Source: Mastigias papua (taxonomy: Eukaryota > Cnidaria > Scyphozoa > Rhizostomeae > Mastigiidae). From it: a stretch of 64,000 bases of DNA. A program made the position numbers and the translations under genes. Below, piece by piece: positions 35,294 through 64,000 of the stretch. The DNA lies in NCBI GenBank assembly GCA_964019165.1, contig OZ025274.1, positions 16,091,858-16,155,857 of the forward strand. The letters are read 5' to 3'. Position 1 is the first letter of the stretch. Each line of letters opens with the position of its first letter. A model generated the notes under the pieces. It saw only the letters and a list, made by a program, of their open reading frames with translations. It did not search any database and was not told where the DNA came from.

Positions 35294-38200
35294 AACCTTT
35301 TCTTTCTTTATCTGTGTCTTTTCTTTCTGTATCTGTGTCACAGGACGGGGCCAACCATGGACTTGCATCTTCCTCTGTTTGTCTTGGCTCTGACGAACTG
35401 TCCACCATTCATATTACCCGATGCAATCTTTATCGGTCCACCCAAGAATTTCACAGTGATTTTCTTTTCCCTGTAGATCCCTCCGCCTTCCTGTCATTAT
35501 CAAATTTTTTAGCCATCCTCTCCTCATTACATGCTAATTCTAAATAGTATAGTAGTTGATTTTTAATGGGGAAAAAAGTTTTCTGTCAAGCATGAACCGA
35601 TTACAATGCTATTTTTCAATAACATTATGAGGTTTGACTGCTGCAGTGAGGCATATGTTGATATATACGTTCTTTCTTTCTTTATATACAGTTTTGTAGC
35701 CACTTTTGTACCATAAGCATTGAAGGAAGCAATCCCCTTTTAGCAGCTTGTTTTTGTGTTGAACTTTAAAACTCCTAATGCTTTCAAGATCTTCTGTTAC
35801 CTTTTTGATGAAACGTTGAAGGAAAGTAATTTTTGTATGATTTTAGCTCTTATATGTAGAATGTTTGTGAAATTTGTACTCAGGTGAATTGCTATTTGCA
35901 AGACACGATATATATGCAGATTGTTTTGGTTTTACTTCAAACGATTTCCATTCGATATACTATTTTATAATAAATCGGTTACGACGTGGAACCTCACCTT
36001 CCTGTAGGAACCAAATTTACACACATTTATGCGAATAGTTCAACTGTCTCTTTTGTCAATGTCTTTATCATATATTTTGCTATGTTCAGAGCAGACATGT
36101 ATTTTCATTTAGATGAACAATCCAACGTTATCTTATAAATATGCTATATGGACTTAATCTAGAATTATATCCCGTCAAGAATTCTGTGTTGTGCTGTGTT
36201 GAATATTCATAAAAATCATGTTAGAACTTAGTGGCCCGCCTACAAGCCATTTATGAACTTATTTTACGATGGACGTATTTCATAATGGAATTTAGTCTAT
36301 GCTTTAGTTAAATTTCGAGACCTTTGTTCTGCTTACACGCAAATTTGAAAATCCTAACCAGATGCTCACCAGCTTTCGCAGCTGATCACAAACGTTTGTG
36401 GAGATTGCTTGTTTATGATTGGTTCATTCGATCATGTTGTTGAAGTTGCTGTTGCTAGGTGCAGTGAGCATTTGAGATGGTGACTTTTGTCTTTGCATTA
36501 AAACTCATGGCAAACCATTTCAATTATGCACTTACGAATGAAGGGCTACCCTGGTTAAATTACGTAATCTTCATGACACTTGTATGAATGGTAGTTTGAT
36601 GTTTTGTCTGAGAGTTTCATAGAGCTTTCACGCGTATGATTATTCATAATCTTTAATTGCCTGATGCATAGACCTCAATGACCATTATTGAAAAATGATG
36701 TTACTCTGCTTTGGAACTTAATTACAGCTGTAGTTTTCATCAATTTATTTTCCGATCCTTTTCAGACAATACTTAAAGTCAATCTCATTTGGATGACACG
36801 AAGAATGCAACAGTTAAGGATGATAGGCCGTTGTACGGATTTTAGCAGTAATTGATTTGAACAATTCTTCTACCGCATTGGATATTCCATACAATAGATC
36901 TTTATTACCAAAGCCAATTGCAGATCATAAATAAGTCGTAGTAAGAGGTATCAATCAATATCTGGTTCTTTTCTCTCTCCTTTCTAATTATCGAATGCTC
37001 AGAAACATCAAATGATGTTAGCTTGATATCAATTTGTATCATTTCATTTTGGAAAGATTTGACTGAAGGGTTTGCTTTGAATCGCAGTACTGCTGTCTCT
37101 ACTTGCATGAGCTGAATATTTTCTGAAAGTGATAGGCCGTTTTGTCTAAAAAAAGGATTTACTAATACACACCGGTTTGTTTTATCCTGAGAGTTTCTGC
37201 CTTTTACATTTATGAACTACATTTGTGCCGTTATCTATTTTGCCACCTGCGTGTCTTTGGCTGGCTTTCGACTCCAACTCAAAAAGTGTTTTAATCACAA
37301 CCAGGAGACATCATTGAAATATTTCAATTATCAGATAGAAAAGCAATATCATTAGTTATGGTTCAGAGTAAAATGTGCTTTATTTGATGCAATGCTTGTT
37401 TCGAGTGGTTTCTTGAACCTAGTTTTTAGCATGTATTCAATTTTCTGATGCTTTTAAATTAATGACTAGAACTTGTTTTGACGGACTCCTTTGTGCTATT
37501 CATATCCTGAATTTCATAACAGTACCTGTTGGCTCATTTATTTTGTTGATTCTTTTCTATGCTAAGTCTAGAAAGCACTACTACGCGAGATGTAATAAGT
37601 AATTTCTGTAAAGTGTTGCAGTGATGAAGATCAAACATAACGCTGATGCTGAGAGAAACTCAAGCGTATTAGATCATAGAATGCTAGTACTTTTTGAACT
37701 TTATTATACACAGCTTCTATTCCAGTTTATCATAATATTTATTTGGGAAATCCCTTAGAAAATATGATGCAGAAATTGATGGAAACTAGAACTCACCTTT
37801 GTACCATAAATGATCTTATTTAAAACATAGATGAAATTTATTTATCTAGTAGGGTCTATTAAAATATGATTTACAGAGCCTTGTGGGTTTCCTTGCCGAC
37901 ATTAATCTTTTGTTTGAATTGTCGTTTTGCAGTAAAGTAGCATATTTCATGCTGTCACTCCTGTATATATTAAAGCATGGACTCACGATCTATCTTATTT
38001 TGACCAGGTTTTATACATTAGAACATATGTCAACTTTATTAATCGTGTTCCCTGTGATCAGCTTACGTAAACAGATCGGAGAGTACAAACACAGTTGTGC
38101 TTAATTATTAATATTGCTTAGCATGTAAAAGAGGTCTGCTGTTGGATTTGCTTTAATATTGATGACATATGCTTGGTATGTGCTGGTTGAATTGATGAGC

Positions 38201-40188
38201 TGGAAAGGACGCTGAAAAAGGTGAATTGCTTTTAACTGCTTAATTATATTCATTCTCATTTATAGACGATGGTCTTTCCAAATATGTCATTTGCATTTAT
38301 AATGTCTGTTGTGACAAGGCCCTAAATACAAATCGTTATTTTCTATTAGAACAGTATCTAATTCCTGACGAGTTCTTGATGGGTTTATGCGATTTTTGCA
38401 CACAGAGCTTGAATTCAGGGCATCAGATTGCACTCGGCAATTCAAGTACACTTGGGAATTCAAGTACTAGATTACACACTGGATTAAGTCTCGTGTTTTC
38501 ATCTTCATACACGGTAAGCGTGCAGTTACACACCTTGAGAGTTGTTGATAATAAATATTAGCAAATTTTTCACTCTAGTGATTTTTGATGATTCTTCTAA
38601 AACAGCTTTCAATTTCTTGATTAGATAAAATTTATTTTATTACCGTGCAAGGACAACATCAACCTGTTTAAACATTAAATATGTTTGCTCTTTCACCCGC
38701 ATTTGCAGTTCGCACCATCGACCTCACCCAAAAGCTACGGAACAATAACGTTTTTTTAACAATCAGCCTTCTGGACGAGTTTTCTCGTTAAGAATGAATT
38801 TTAAATAAAACAGTGGGTATTGCTGGATCTGTTAATTTTAAATTACAACATGACCTTAACTATCACCCATTTATCTCACATTGCATTTCAAAGTTGCAAG
38901 TCTATGCCATTAGTGTGGATTTTAATCTCCGCCCTTCTCTCATTTCCTTATTGAAGATCACAAATACACAGTTTTTCAATTTTTAATTCAACTTTCTAGT
39001 TGATTTACAATGTCAATGCGCCACGAAGAATAATATCCATTGCTTTTTTAATACAACAATTCACAATTATATGAAATTTAGCGCAAAACAACATTTGATA
39101 TATAATGTATGAATAGTTGATTTTAATTAGGAAGCAGTCGAATGATTTCTGACAGTTTACGTCATCTTAGTATGAATGTCTTAATAAGGTTGTTTCTCGT
39201 TTAAACTTGTCAAGTAAAGCAGACAATTTTATCTCCAAGTGAGATGTAGATGAGTTGGTTTTTAATGAAATTGAACTATGCTTTTACCGTCCCTGTCTTT
39301 ATTTCTATTTTGACATTTTATCGAGGAGTGTATCACATGTAGAGAGTGTACTAGATTTTGTAATTTTTGCAATTTTTTGTGACTTTTCATATGATTTTCA
39401 TTATTCTTCTGTGACTTTGTTGCGATGTTTGTGATTTTTTGTGATTCTTGTTACTGATTTTGTGATCTTTTGTGATTTTTTGGGATTTTTTGTGATTTTT
39501 TTTGTGATTTATGAGACTGTTGCAAAGGAAAAGTGAAAATTTGATAAACCTGGATGTGTAAGTGCTCACTTGATTGGCAAAAGAAAAAGCATGCCACCAG
39601 TTATCTCAATACTTCTTGAATAAATACAAATTTAACGACACCTAAATAATGACAACTAAATACATAAACAAAGCCAAATTTAAATCGATTGTTGGACGGC
39701 GTTTTTTGTCCAATTAAATTATCCCGACGAAGCAGCTGAAGATAACGCTATAACGAGGTCATTTAGCAACGACCTGTAAACCAGTGAACGAGCTCAACTT
39801 GCAAAAACTTTATCATTCTTGGCGTTTTGTAAAGTTGTCCTGTTGATTGCACTTCCTCGAATGGCCTTTCTTTACTCCATTGTTTTACAAGCCTCTCCAC
39901 ATTGATGATGCTTTAATGCTCACAGTTGCGCCTATGTTATTTGAGTTCTTGGATGATATTTTCCCCTAATTGTGCTAATTACGAGGGCATGACATTTCAC
40001 AAGTAGACACACGCATAGCTGATAATTTCTCACGTATATTTATTGTTCACATGTTGTGAATTTTTGCATTTTCCTTATTTTAGGGACCAATCAGATGACT
40101 CATATTTTAATAGAGAGACTGAAATAATCATTGCATTTGATTGCTAGCAAACTCACCTGAAGACAATTTTGATTCTAAGGACTCAAAG
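35294..40188. other. Long gene-free interval between TBL2 and the GPCR
   Basis: About 4.9 kb of AT-rich sequence with no coding frame I can support. Short frames at 37883-38104 and 36905-37108 have no domain. The left part should include the TBL2 3' UTR. A T-rich region at about 39365-39515 repeats TGTGATTTTT-like units. A short duplication of TTCAAGTACACTTGGGAA-like sequence lies near 38440-38470. Confidence 0.45.
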
Positions 40189-41238
40189 ATGAAGAACCAA
40201 TCAGAAGTTTTAGTCTTATCGCCTCATGATTATATAGCAAAAACACAGATACTCAACGCATCACTTGGCAGAATTATTGTTCCGAGATCAAATAATACCC
40301 CATTACCTTATACATTAATTTATGCGACACTAGCTGCATTAGTAATTGTATCAAATGGGCTCATCGTCATCATCTTTCTGAAAAGTCGCGAAGTACGTAA
40401 ACGCAAAAGTCATTTGTTCCTGTTGAGCTTATCGTGTGCTGATCTCTTAGTCGGCTTTTGTAGCTTAGGATACCTGTTTTCAATCAAATCTGAAAGCCTT
40501 GGTAAATATTCAAAGCGCATATCGACAATTATATTAACATTTTCATTGGAAACATCCATGTTCAGTCTTTGTTCTTTAACCTATGATAGACTTGTTGCGA
40601 TTAGGAATTCCCTTCAATACCAAAGACTCTTCACATCGAAAACTGTTGTTGCTGCAATCATATCAACATGGTTTGCATCAGCAGTGCTTACTGGCGTACA
40701 AGGAGCATTGGCTTTTACAATTGAGTATGGCCAAAAGTTTGAATTGAATGGGATAGTCATTGTCGTGTTTGCGCTCATTACATCCATCTTTTTAGCTGTT
40801 GTGTATTTGTATCTTTACAAGGAGATACGTCGTCACACAAGAGACATTACGAACCAATCTGCCTCCGTGGCAAACTCAATCGACATTGACTTGAGTCCAA
40901 CAATAAAATCAGCTGATGAAGTACCTGATGGTAAAAGCTTTCGATGTGAACAAGAATCTATCCTCAAGCATAGAACAAATAAACAATTGCTGAGATTAAC
41001 TAAAGAAAAAAAGTCTCTACTTTTATGCTCATTAATTGTCTGTTCATTTATCCTTTGTTGGACACCAATCACCATATTTTTTGCAGGAGTCCTTTTAAGA
41101 AAAGAACACTTGCGTCAAGATATTATGATGTACGTGTGTACAATCCTAGTGTTAGTCAATTCATTGTTGAATCCAATCATCTACTTTGGATTGAGACAAG
41201 ACATGAGGCGCGCAGCGATTGTGGTACTATGCAAGTAG
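40189..41238 (+). CDS. Class A (rhodopsin-like) G protein-coupled receptor, MECA-like, single exon
   Basis: Seven-transmembrane receptor of 349 aa in one uninterrupted frame. The ATG at 40189 is the first in frame. The frame is open only from 40141, after a TGA, so no upstream coding exon can be joined. The N-terminus has NQS, NAS and NNT glycosylation sites. TM1 carries SNGLIVII (N56), TM2 LSCADLLVG, the end of TM3 TYDRLVAI (a D-R-L variant of DRY), TM6 FILCWTPI and TM7 NSLLNPIIY; the C-terminus is very short. There is no cysteine at the usual top of TM3, none in the second extracellular loop, and no proline in TM5. That combination is typical of the melanocortin/lysophospholipid/cannabinoid group. 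The third intracellular loop is long and basic at its end. I cannot assign a ligand. The single exon contrasts with its intron-rich neighbours. Confidence 0.88.
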   Translation: MKNQSEVLVLSPHDYIAKTQILNASLGRIIVPRSNNTPLPYTLIYATLAALVIVSNGLIVIIFLKSREVRKRKSHLFLLSLSCADLLVGFCSLGYLFSIKSESLGKYSKRISTIILTFSLETSMFSLCSLTYDRLVAIRNSLQYQRLFTSKTVVAAIISTWFASAVLTGVQGALAFTIEYGQKFELNGIVIVVFALITSIFLAVVYLYLYKEIRRHTRDITNQSASVANSIDIDLSPTIKSADEVPDGKSFRCEQESILKHRTNKQLLRLTKEKKSLLLCSLIVCSFILCWTPITIFFAGVLLRKEHLRQDIMMYVCTILVLVNSLLNPIIYFGLRQDMRRAAIVVLCK

Positions 41239-42545
41239 AGCGGAACACACTTTACAACTGCTTCAATTTTTTGCGCATATGACAGTATATTGTTTTTAAT
41301 ACATAGCTTTTATTTGATGGAGATATTGTATAAGAGCCTGAAATAATAAATACTTATAGTCCTCACTTCTCTAGAAAGTGGGTAGATAATTAGGTATGGT
41401 CTTTCTTTGGAGCTACACAAAAGCTAAACAGCTATTGAATCTTAGTGTAGTCTAAAAATTACTAAATCTTATTACTTATAATTAATACGTATGTTAACTT
41501 GTATTAATTCTGATTGGTTGCTTTTAATAAATGGTATGTCTCATTTACAGACCCGTTTACAGTCTCCCCAGTTAAAGATCAATAACTCTGCAATAGATGT
41601 CAGATCCACGCTTATTTAGGCCTTGTATATCGATAAATAAATTTGCTCCATCCTCTGCTGGAAGGATTGGATGTAATGTTTCCTCACTTTCTACGATGAT
41701 ATTCCGCTCTGTTTGCCTCGATTTCAAACCTGTCCACTTAATAATGTTGTTAAACCAGGTTACATAGGCCTTCCTCTGCCTCTCTTGCATTCACGTTTCC
41801 TTCCAGCAATGTATGTTGTATTGTGCTCAGCCTCCTTACAAAGTCCCCAAAATACTTCAACTTTTTATCTTAATATCTGTATATACAGTAGTACTGTAGA
41901 TCAATTATGTTGTTAATTCTGCAGTACACCTCATCATTCGTAGCTTTCATTTCCATGAAAGGATTTCAATCTTCGATACATGTACTTTGACCTAAATCGT
42001 ATATATTATTTGCATAATGTTTCAAGAAAGCTGGATAAGAGTTAAAGAAAATGGCAATATATTGAAGGGACTTTTGCCTGCAAATTGACTATACGAATTG
42101 ACGAAGATTTCCAGGAGAATGCTGACAGTCTTATGAAAGAAGATTATTTCAACATTTGTAGAGCTCACTTACTTGCCTGTGTATCGATAGTACTGTAGAA
42201 AAATTATTAATAAATTTCTTCACTAATTTTGTTAGATATTTCTTTCTCTTTGCTGGAGTTTTCTCTTTCGTGGACTCTTAAATGTGACAAAATGTAACCG
42301 ACAACCAAACATGGTAGGAAAAGATTTGTCCATAGGGCTTTGCTCCTTTCTCTGAAGAAACGCCTAAACGAAAAAAGTATCTAATGACTATAAATCGCAA
42401 TTTTATGCAAAAGTAACAAACACTCAATTCACGTTTTAAATATTAACAGCATTTGTATCTGAAATGATCTGAGCGATAGACAAGCGGCGCTAAATCATAG
42501 AGATATGCGCTAATTTGAGTGTAACTGGGAAGGCGCCTATAATGC
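41239..42545. other. Intergenic interval between the GPCR and the TET gene
   Basis: No coding frame could be supported. AATAATAAATA at about 41343-41353 is a plausible poly(A) signal for the GPCR. The TET promoter lies at the right end. Confidence 0.4.
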
Positions 42546-42560
42546 ATTGTGGGATATGGT
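42540..42560. promoter_or_regulatory. Promoter motif resembling a ZNF143/SBS site upstream of the TET gene
   Basis: On the minus strand the sequence reads ATCCCACAATGCATTATAG. It fits the known ZNF143 (Staf) consensus, CCCRnMATGCMYYRCR-type, with at most one mismatch. It lies about 110 nt before the start codon at 42660. The core ATTGTGGGATA (42546-42556) recurs upstream of SETD1. Assignment to ZNF143 is by motif only. Confidence 0.5.
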
Positions 42561-42659
42561 GTGAAATCCTCTCTTGCATGTGCTTCTTTCTCAAGAGGGA
42601 AGGGAGTGCTACAATAGAAAACCCTCGTAGCAATTCTGTCTTGGGTAGATAGTTCAAAT

Positions 42660-53957
<11,298 letters not shown>

Positions 53958-55818
53958 TGCGTTTCTCAAAAGGTAATATTATTGATTTTCTAGTCAATCT
54001 TATTTGGATATTACAGTTGAAGTTAATTAAACCTTTGATGATTTCATTTGCATTTATTTATCTTGGTTGTTGATGAATGTTGATATGAATGTGCTATAAC
54101 ACTTGAGATTATTCGAGTGTTGTTGTTCTGTTGACACTTAGATGATTTTGCATGATTTGAAATGATTGCTTTATATATGATATATTTTCATTCAATATTT
54201 TTACATCATATTCGATTTCATTTTGTATATTTTTATTTACGTGAGATTTTGTTTGGTTTTGAGCTTTGAACCTTTTAAATTCCCCTTCTTGATCCTAGAT
54301 TGGCACTGGCCAATGCTGTCATTTGGATGGGAAGCAATTTGATTTTACTGTTTGGAACTGTCTACGCAGAAAGGCACAATAATACGTTCCAGGGAACTAT
54401 CCATTTAGACCATGAACAGTTTGGATTCAATGACAGTGCTTGTTGTTTAAACCATTTTTACAAGAAGCCACTGTGGCACTAATTTATATTCAGCCATCAA
54501 TAGTCTAATGTTTGGCGAGCCTTTTTTTGTGAACCAAATCATTTTCACCTTTGACGCTATGTAGGCAAAGGACTGTGAAATGTCTTCAAGCCGGAAAGTA
54601 ATGTTCTTTATGTAAATTGGTGAATTTTCAGTTTACTTCAGAGTAAATCAATGCCCCAGTCAGATCTATGTTTTTGCTTTGCCCGTCCTTAACTCCATTA
54701 TGCGAATTTTTATCCCAAATCATGGAATATATTAACATTATGAATTTGTTTAGTCACTTCTTTGATATTTTATTGAGCGGTTTATTTCTCATTAATGTTT
54801 TTAAGTGTTTACTACGTATCAGAGTAAAACATCGCGTTTTCTTTTTCGTTGTAATGAGAACATACATTACTAGAGATTGTAAAATCTGCAACGAATTCAT
54901 TTCACTTATTTTATTTTGTATCTTTTCCGGTTTTGTGTCCTAGCTTTGTTTGCTATTCATTGGGATAAATTTCTTTGAAGATTTGTCTGACCTATTCCTC
55001 TGATTGAATATTCATCAAAACGAGGTCATTTTGTTTTCCATACCTCACTCATAAAGCATTGGTGTTTGTGGAGAACATATATGATGTCACTCGATATTGA
55101 ATAGCATTATTTGTAGTCGGGCATTTTTGGGAAGCATTAGGTTCTGCAAGGAATCCATAACCACAGATTGAAACGCGTGGTTGTGTTTTTTAAATAACTG
55201 TAAAGGAAATCCAGTTCCTTCTCTATAGAAGAACGTTTTTAAGAGTTTTCAAATGTAAACAGGATTATATCATCAGATGTGTACCTTGCTTTACTCAACA
55301 ATCTATGTCTGAAAATGAATTCTCGGGATTAACTGGAAAAGAGTGTAGAAAGTTTCTAGATTGTTTAGATGATCCCAATGTGACTCTCGGCAATCAATTC
55401 AGTTTTGAAAAAGATCATGGGTAATTCAGGGGCCATTCATTTACTTTGAGACGGTTTGTAGTCAAAAAGCAATTCGCACTTTCCACTATTTCATGAATGC
55501 CGTATGACTGTTGCTCGATTAAGAACAACATTCATTTTAGTGGCAGTTGATATGTTTAGAATGGATTGGTAGTGGACATTTCGGCCATAATATAATTAGC
55601 AGTGACTAGGGTGTGCAGTAACTAAAAAATTAACAGGAGGGTGTTTACTGAAAGCTACTGCTATGGACAGCATACATGACCATAAGTAAATTCATTCATA
55701 TGGTTTAAATGTAAATAAAAGACAATTAATACAAAAGTTAAATATAATTGAATTTAAAAAGTGATTATATATATATACTAAGTCATGAGTGGGCTACCAC
55801 AATTGGAAAATTTATTTT

Positions 55819-55897
55819 GGCCCCAGTGCGGATTCGAACTCACGATGTTTAGATCAGAAGACTCCTGTGCTAATCAATTGCGCCATCCAGGTTTAGC
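55819..55897 (-). repeat. tRNA-like sequence, probable SINE head
   Basis: The minus strand reads GGATGGCGCAATTGATTAGC (A box region) and GAGTTCGAATCC (perfect B box) at tRNA spacing, with a CTTCTGA anticodon-like loop as in tRNA-Arg(TCT). The acceptor and T stems do not close properly, so it is not a functional tRNA. A duplicated TAGCCGAATTAAGAT follows directly and then (TA)n. Confidence 0.65.
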
Positions 55898-55921
55898 CGA
55901 ATTAAGATTAGCCGAATTAAG

Positions 55922-56056
<135 letters not shown>

Positions 56057-56608
56057 GCAAGATATGCATACATTTATTGGAAAGGGGGCTGACTCCCCAA
56101 AGATTATCCTCATTTCCCATGGAGGCTGAGCTCTCCTTACACGATAGCACTGCTAGTGACAAAAGGGAGGGTAGGAATCTCGAACAAGACGTGAGATCGG
56201 GCCTAAGTGCCACTTCCGGGACTACATGTTCCCTTCTTAACAAAAGTTTTTCATTCTCTACCGAAGCTTAGCGAGAATGTTAGATTTTGTGTAACACTGC
56301 AGTATTCATATAGGCTGACAGACGCTACACAAACATAACACTGGAAGTACAGATTCTGATTTGATATCTATGCAAATTAAGACAAAAGAAGATATGCTCT
56401 CGTGAAAATTGGAAATTCAAATATAGACGAATATATCGACTACCTTTGGCCGGGGCGGCGGAAGAAAAGTTTTGGTGGAAGGATCTAGTGGACAAATTAA
56501 AAACGAAGGGATAGAGATGGTGCTAAAATGGGTACTGAATTACATCCTTAACTTTTTGAGCGGTGTGGATTTCTCGTAGCTACTTTCTATTGACAAGAAC
56601 GTGTAGGC

Positions 56609-56873
56609 CAGTGGTTCACAAAGGTGTCAAATTATTTTGCATGGTGGTCCCCAACACCATACTTTCTTGAAGCAGGGTGCCGTGGAAAGATTAATATACT
56701 TTATGACAACTCTACTTTCACGTAAATTAATAATCAACAGTGATGTAGGCTAATAGCGCACAGAGTCCAACAGGCAAGGGTAGCCTCTTGTGGTCCACCA
56801 GAACCCTTTGTGGTCCCTTTGAAACCCTTCGTGGTCCCCTGAGGGACCGCAGACCCCAGTTTGGGAGCCACTG
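56609..56873. mobile_element. hAT-type MITE upstream of SETD1
   Basis: The ends CAGTGGTTCACAAAGGTGTC and CCCCAGTTTGGGAGCCACTG are the classic CAGTGGTTCCCAAAC-type hAT inverted repeats. The flanks GTGTAGGC (56601-56608) and GTATAGGT (56874-56881) agree at 6 of 8 positions, as for an old 8-bp duplication. It is 265 bp, with internal tandem-like GTGGTCCC blocks and no coding capacity. It ends about 80 nt before the shared promoter motif of SETD1. Confidence 0.85.
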
Positions 56874-56956
56874 GTATAGGTACTTATGAGATTACGTCAT
56901 TTCTTAAACGCAAACGAGGCTACGAAATGGCGCTCTTGCTTAGAGATTGGTGGTGT

Positions 56957-56967
56957 ATTGTGGGATA
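56957..56967. promoter_or_regulatory. ATTGTGGGATA motif upstream of SETD1
   Basis: Identical over 11 bases to the TET promoter motif at 42546-42556. It stands about 146 nt before the SETD1 start codon. The surrounding match to the ZNF143 consensus is weaker here (CCCACAATACA). A shared core-promoter element is inferred from identity and position. Confidence 0.4.
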
Positions 56968-57004
56968 CCTCGAGGTGTTTCTTTAAGAGTTAGCTGTAAA
57001 TAAA

Positions 57005-57085
57005 ATGGCGGACGGCGATGTATTCAGCCCATTGCAAAATAGATTTGCTTTGCCATACGAAATAGCAATCAAGTTATCTATGTAG
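57005..57085 (+). other. Upstream open reading frame of SETD1
   Basis: A 26-codon frame begins at an ATG in good context (AAAATGG) and starts MADGDVFSPLQNRF. It stops at 57083-57085, 17 nt before the main SETD1 start codon and in a different frame. If the transcript starts upstream of 57005, ribosomes would meet this frame first, which could limit SETD1 translation. The transcription start is unknown. Confidence 0.5.
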
Positions 57086-57102
57086 CTTAGTTAAGTCTAC
57101 AA

Positions 57103-63596
<6,494 letters not shown>

Positions 63597-64000
63597 GTGA
63601 GTGGTTTTTGTTCATCTTCTCGCGTCAAATGATGGCAAAAGTCAAAACAGGCCAAAAATGAATTGTGATGAATTAATTGAAAGGCCTGAGTAATGGAAGC
63701 AACTAAGATTGCATGAAACTTGTTATTTGTTTATATGTCATGTGACTGTATCTTGGTAGCTGACGATGATCATGCAGTCAATTGAAACATCGTTCAAATC
63801 GACTTTGTGATGTTCATCTGCAAGCGAGTGATAAGCTTCATTCAACTTTGATACGTCATCGTGAATAGGAGAGGCAATGTTTTCCTTAGAATAGAAATTA
63901 GTTAACATTGATAAATTGAGATAGGATTAAAATATGGGAAAAGGATGCTGGCTTTCACAGGTTTTTATTCTATTTTGAACTCTATAATATTAAATTGTAA
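63597..64000. other. Start of SETD1 intron 7
   Basis: The sequence follows the GTGAGT donor at 63597. No further exon is recognisable before the end of the window. Confidence 0.6.

Noticed and set aside
40141..40188. Extending the GPCR upstream to the TTG at 40141
   Set aside because: Only a non-ATG codon is available. The first in-frame ATG is at 40189 and an in-frame TGA lies directly before 40141.

Overview
The window is nuclear DNA from an animal. It is AT-rich, its genes are split into many short exons by GT-AG introns of about 0.1-4 kb, and it carries long (TA)n, (CA)n and (GT)n microsatellites, many foldback or MITE-like DNA elements and pieces of Penelope-like retroelements. The proteins are metazoan orthologues, and the gene set suggests an invertebrate deuterostome. 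An ascidian tunicate is my best guess, at low confidence.

Layout, all genes on the + strand: (1) an ERK-type MAP kinase (1659-13273, 11 exons, about 358 aa), whose last intron holds a cluster of Penelope-like fragments separated by (TA)n arrays; (2) a rabphilin-3A-like Rab effector with an N-terminal zinc finger and two C2 domains (16820-26849, 16 exons, 642 aa), with several MITEs in its introns; (3) a TBL2-like ER-anchored WD40 protein (28327-35293, 11 exons); (4) about 4.9 kb with no gene I can support; (5) a single-exon class A GPCR resembling the melanocortin/cannabinoid/lysophospholipid group (40189-41238); (6) a FUS/EWS/TAF15 (TET) RNA-binding protein (42660-53957, 14 exons, 476 aa), with a Harbinger element in one intron; (7) the 5' half of a SETD1 (Set1/COMPASS) H3K4 methyltransferase gene (57103 onward). 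SETD1 shows its N-terminal RRM and low-complexity middle, and its SET domain must lie beyond the right edge.

All coding exons except the last exons of ERK and TBL2 join in frame and match family architecture. The gene order is notable. ERK, a rabphilin/Doc2-type double-C2 gene, SETD1 and a TET gene have human counterparts (MAPK3, DOC2A, SETD1A, FUS) that all lie in 16p11.2, and TBL2, RPH3A and SETD1B lie in blocks related to it. The window therefore looks like a compact invertebrate version of an ancestral linkage block. I found no evidence of a new enzymatic or defence system. The most unusual features are the Penelope/(TA)n cluster, the nested MITEs, the promoter motif shared by TET and SETD1, and family-atypical details of the ERK, TET and GPCR proteins.
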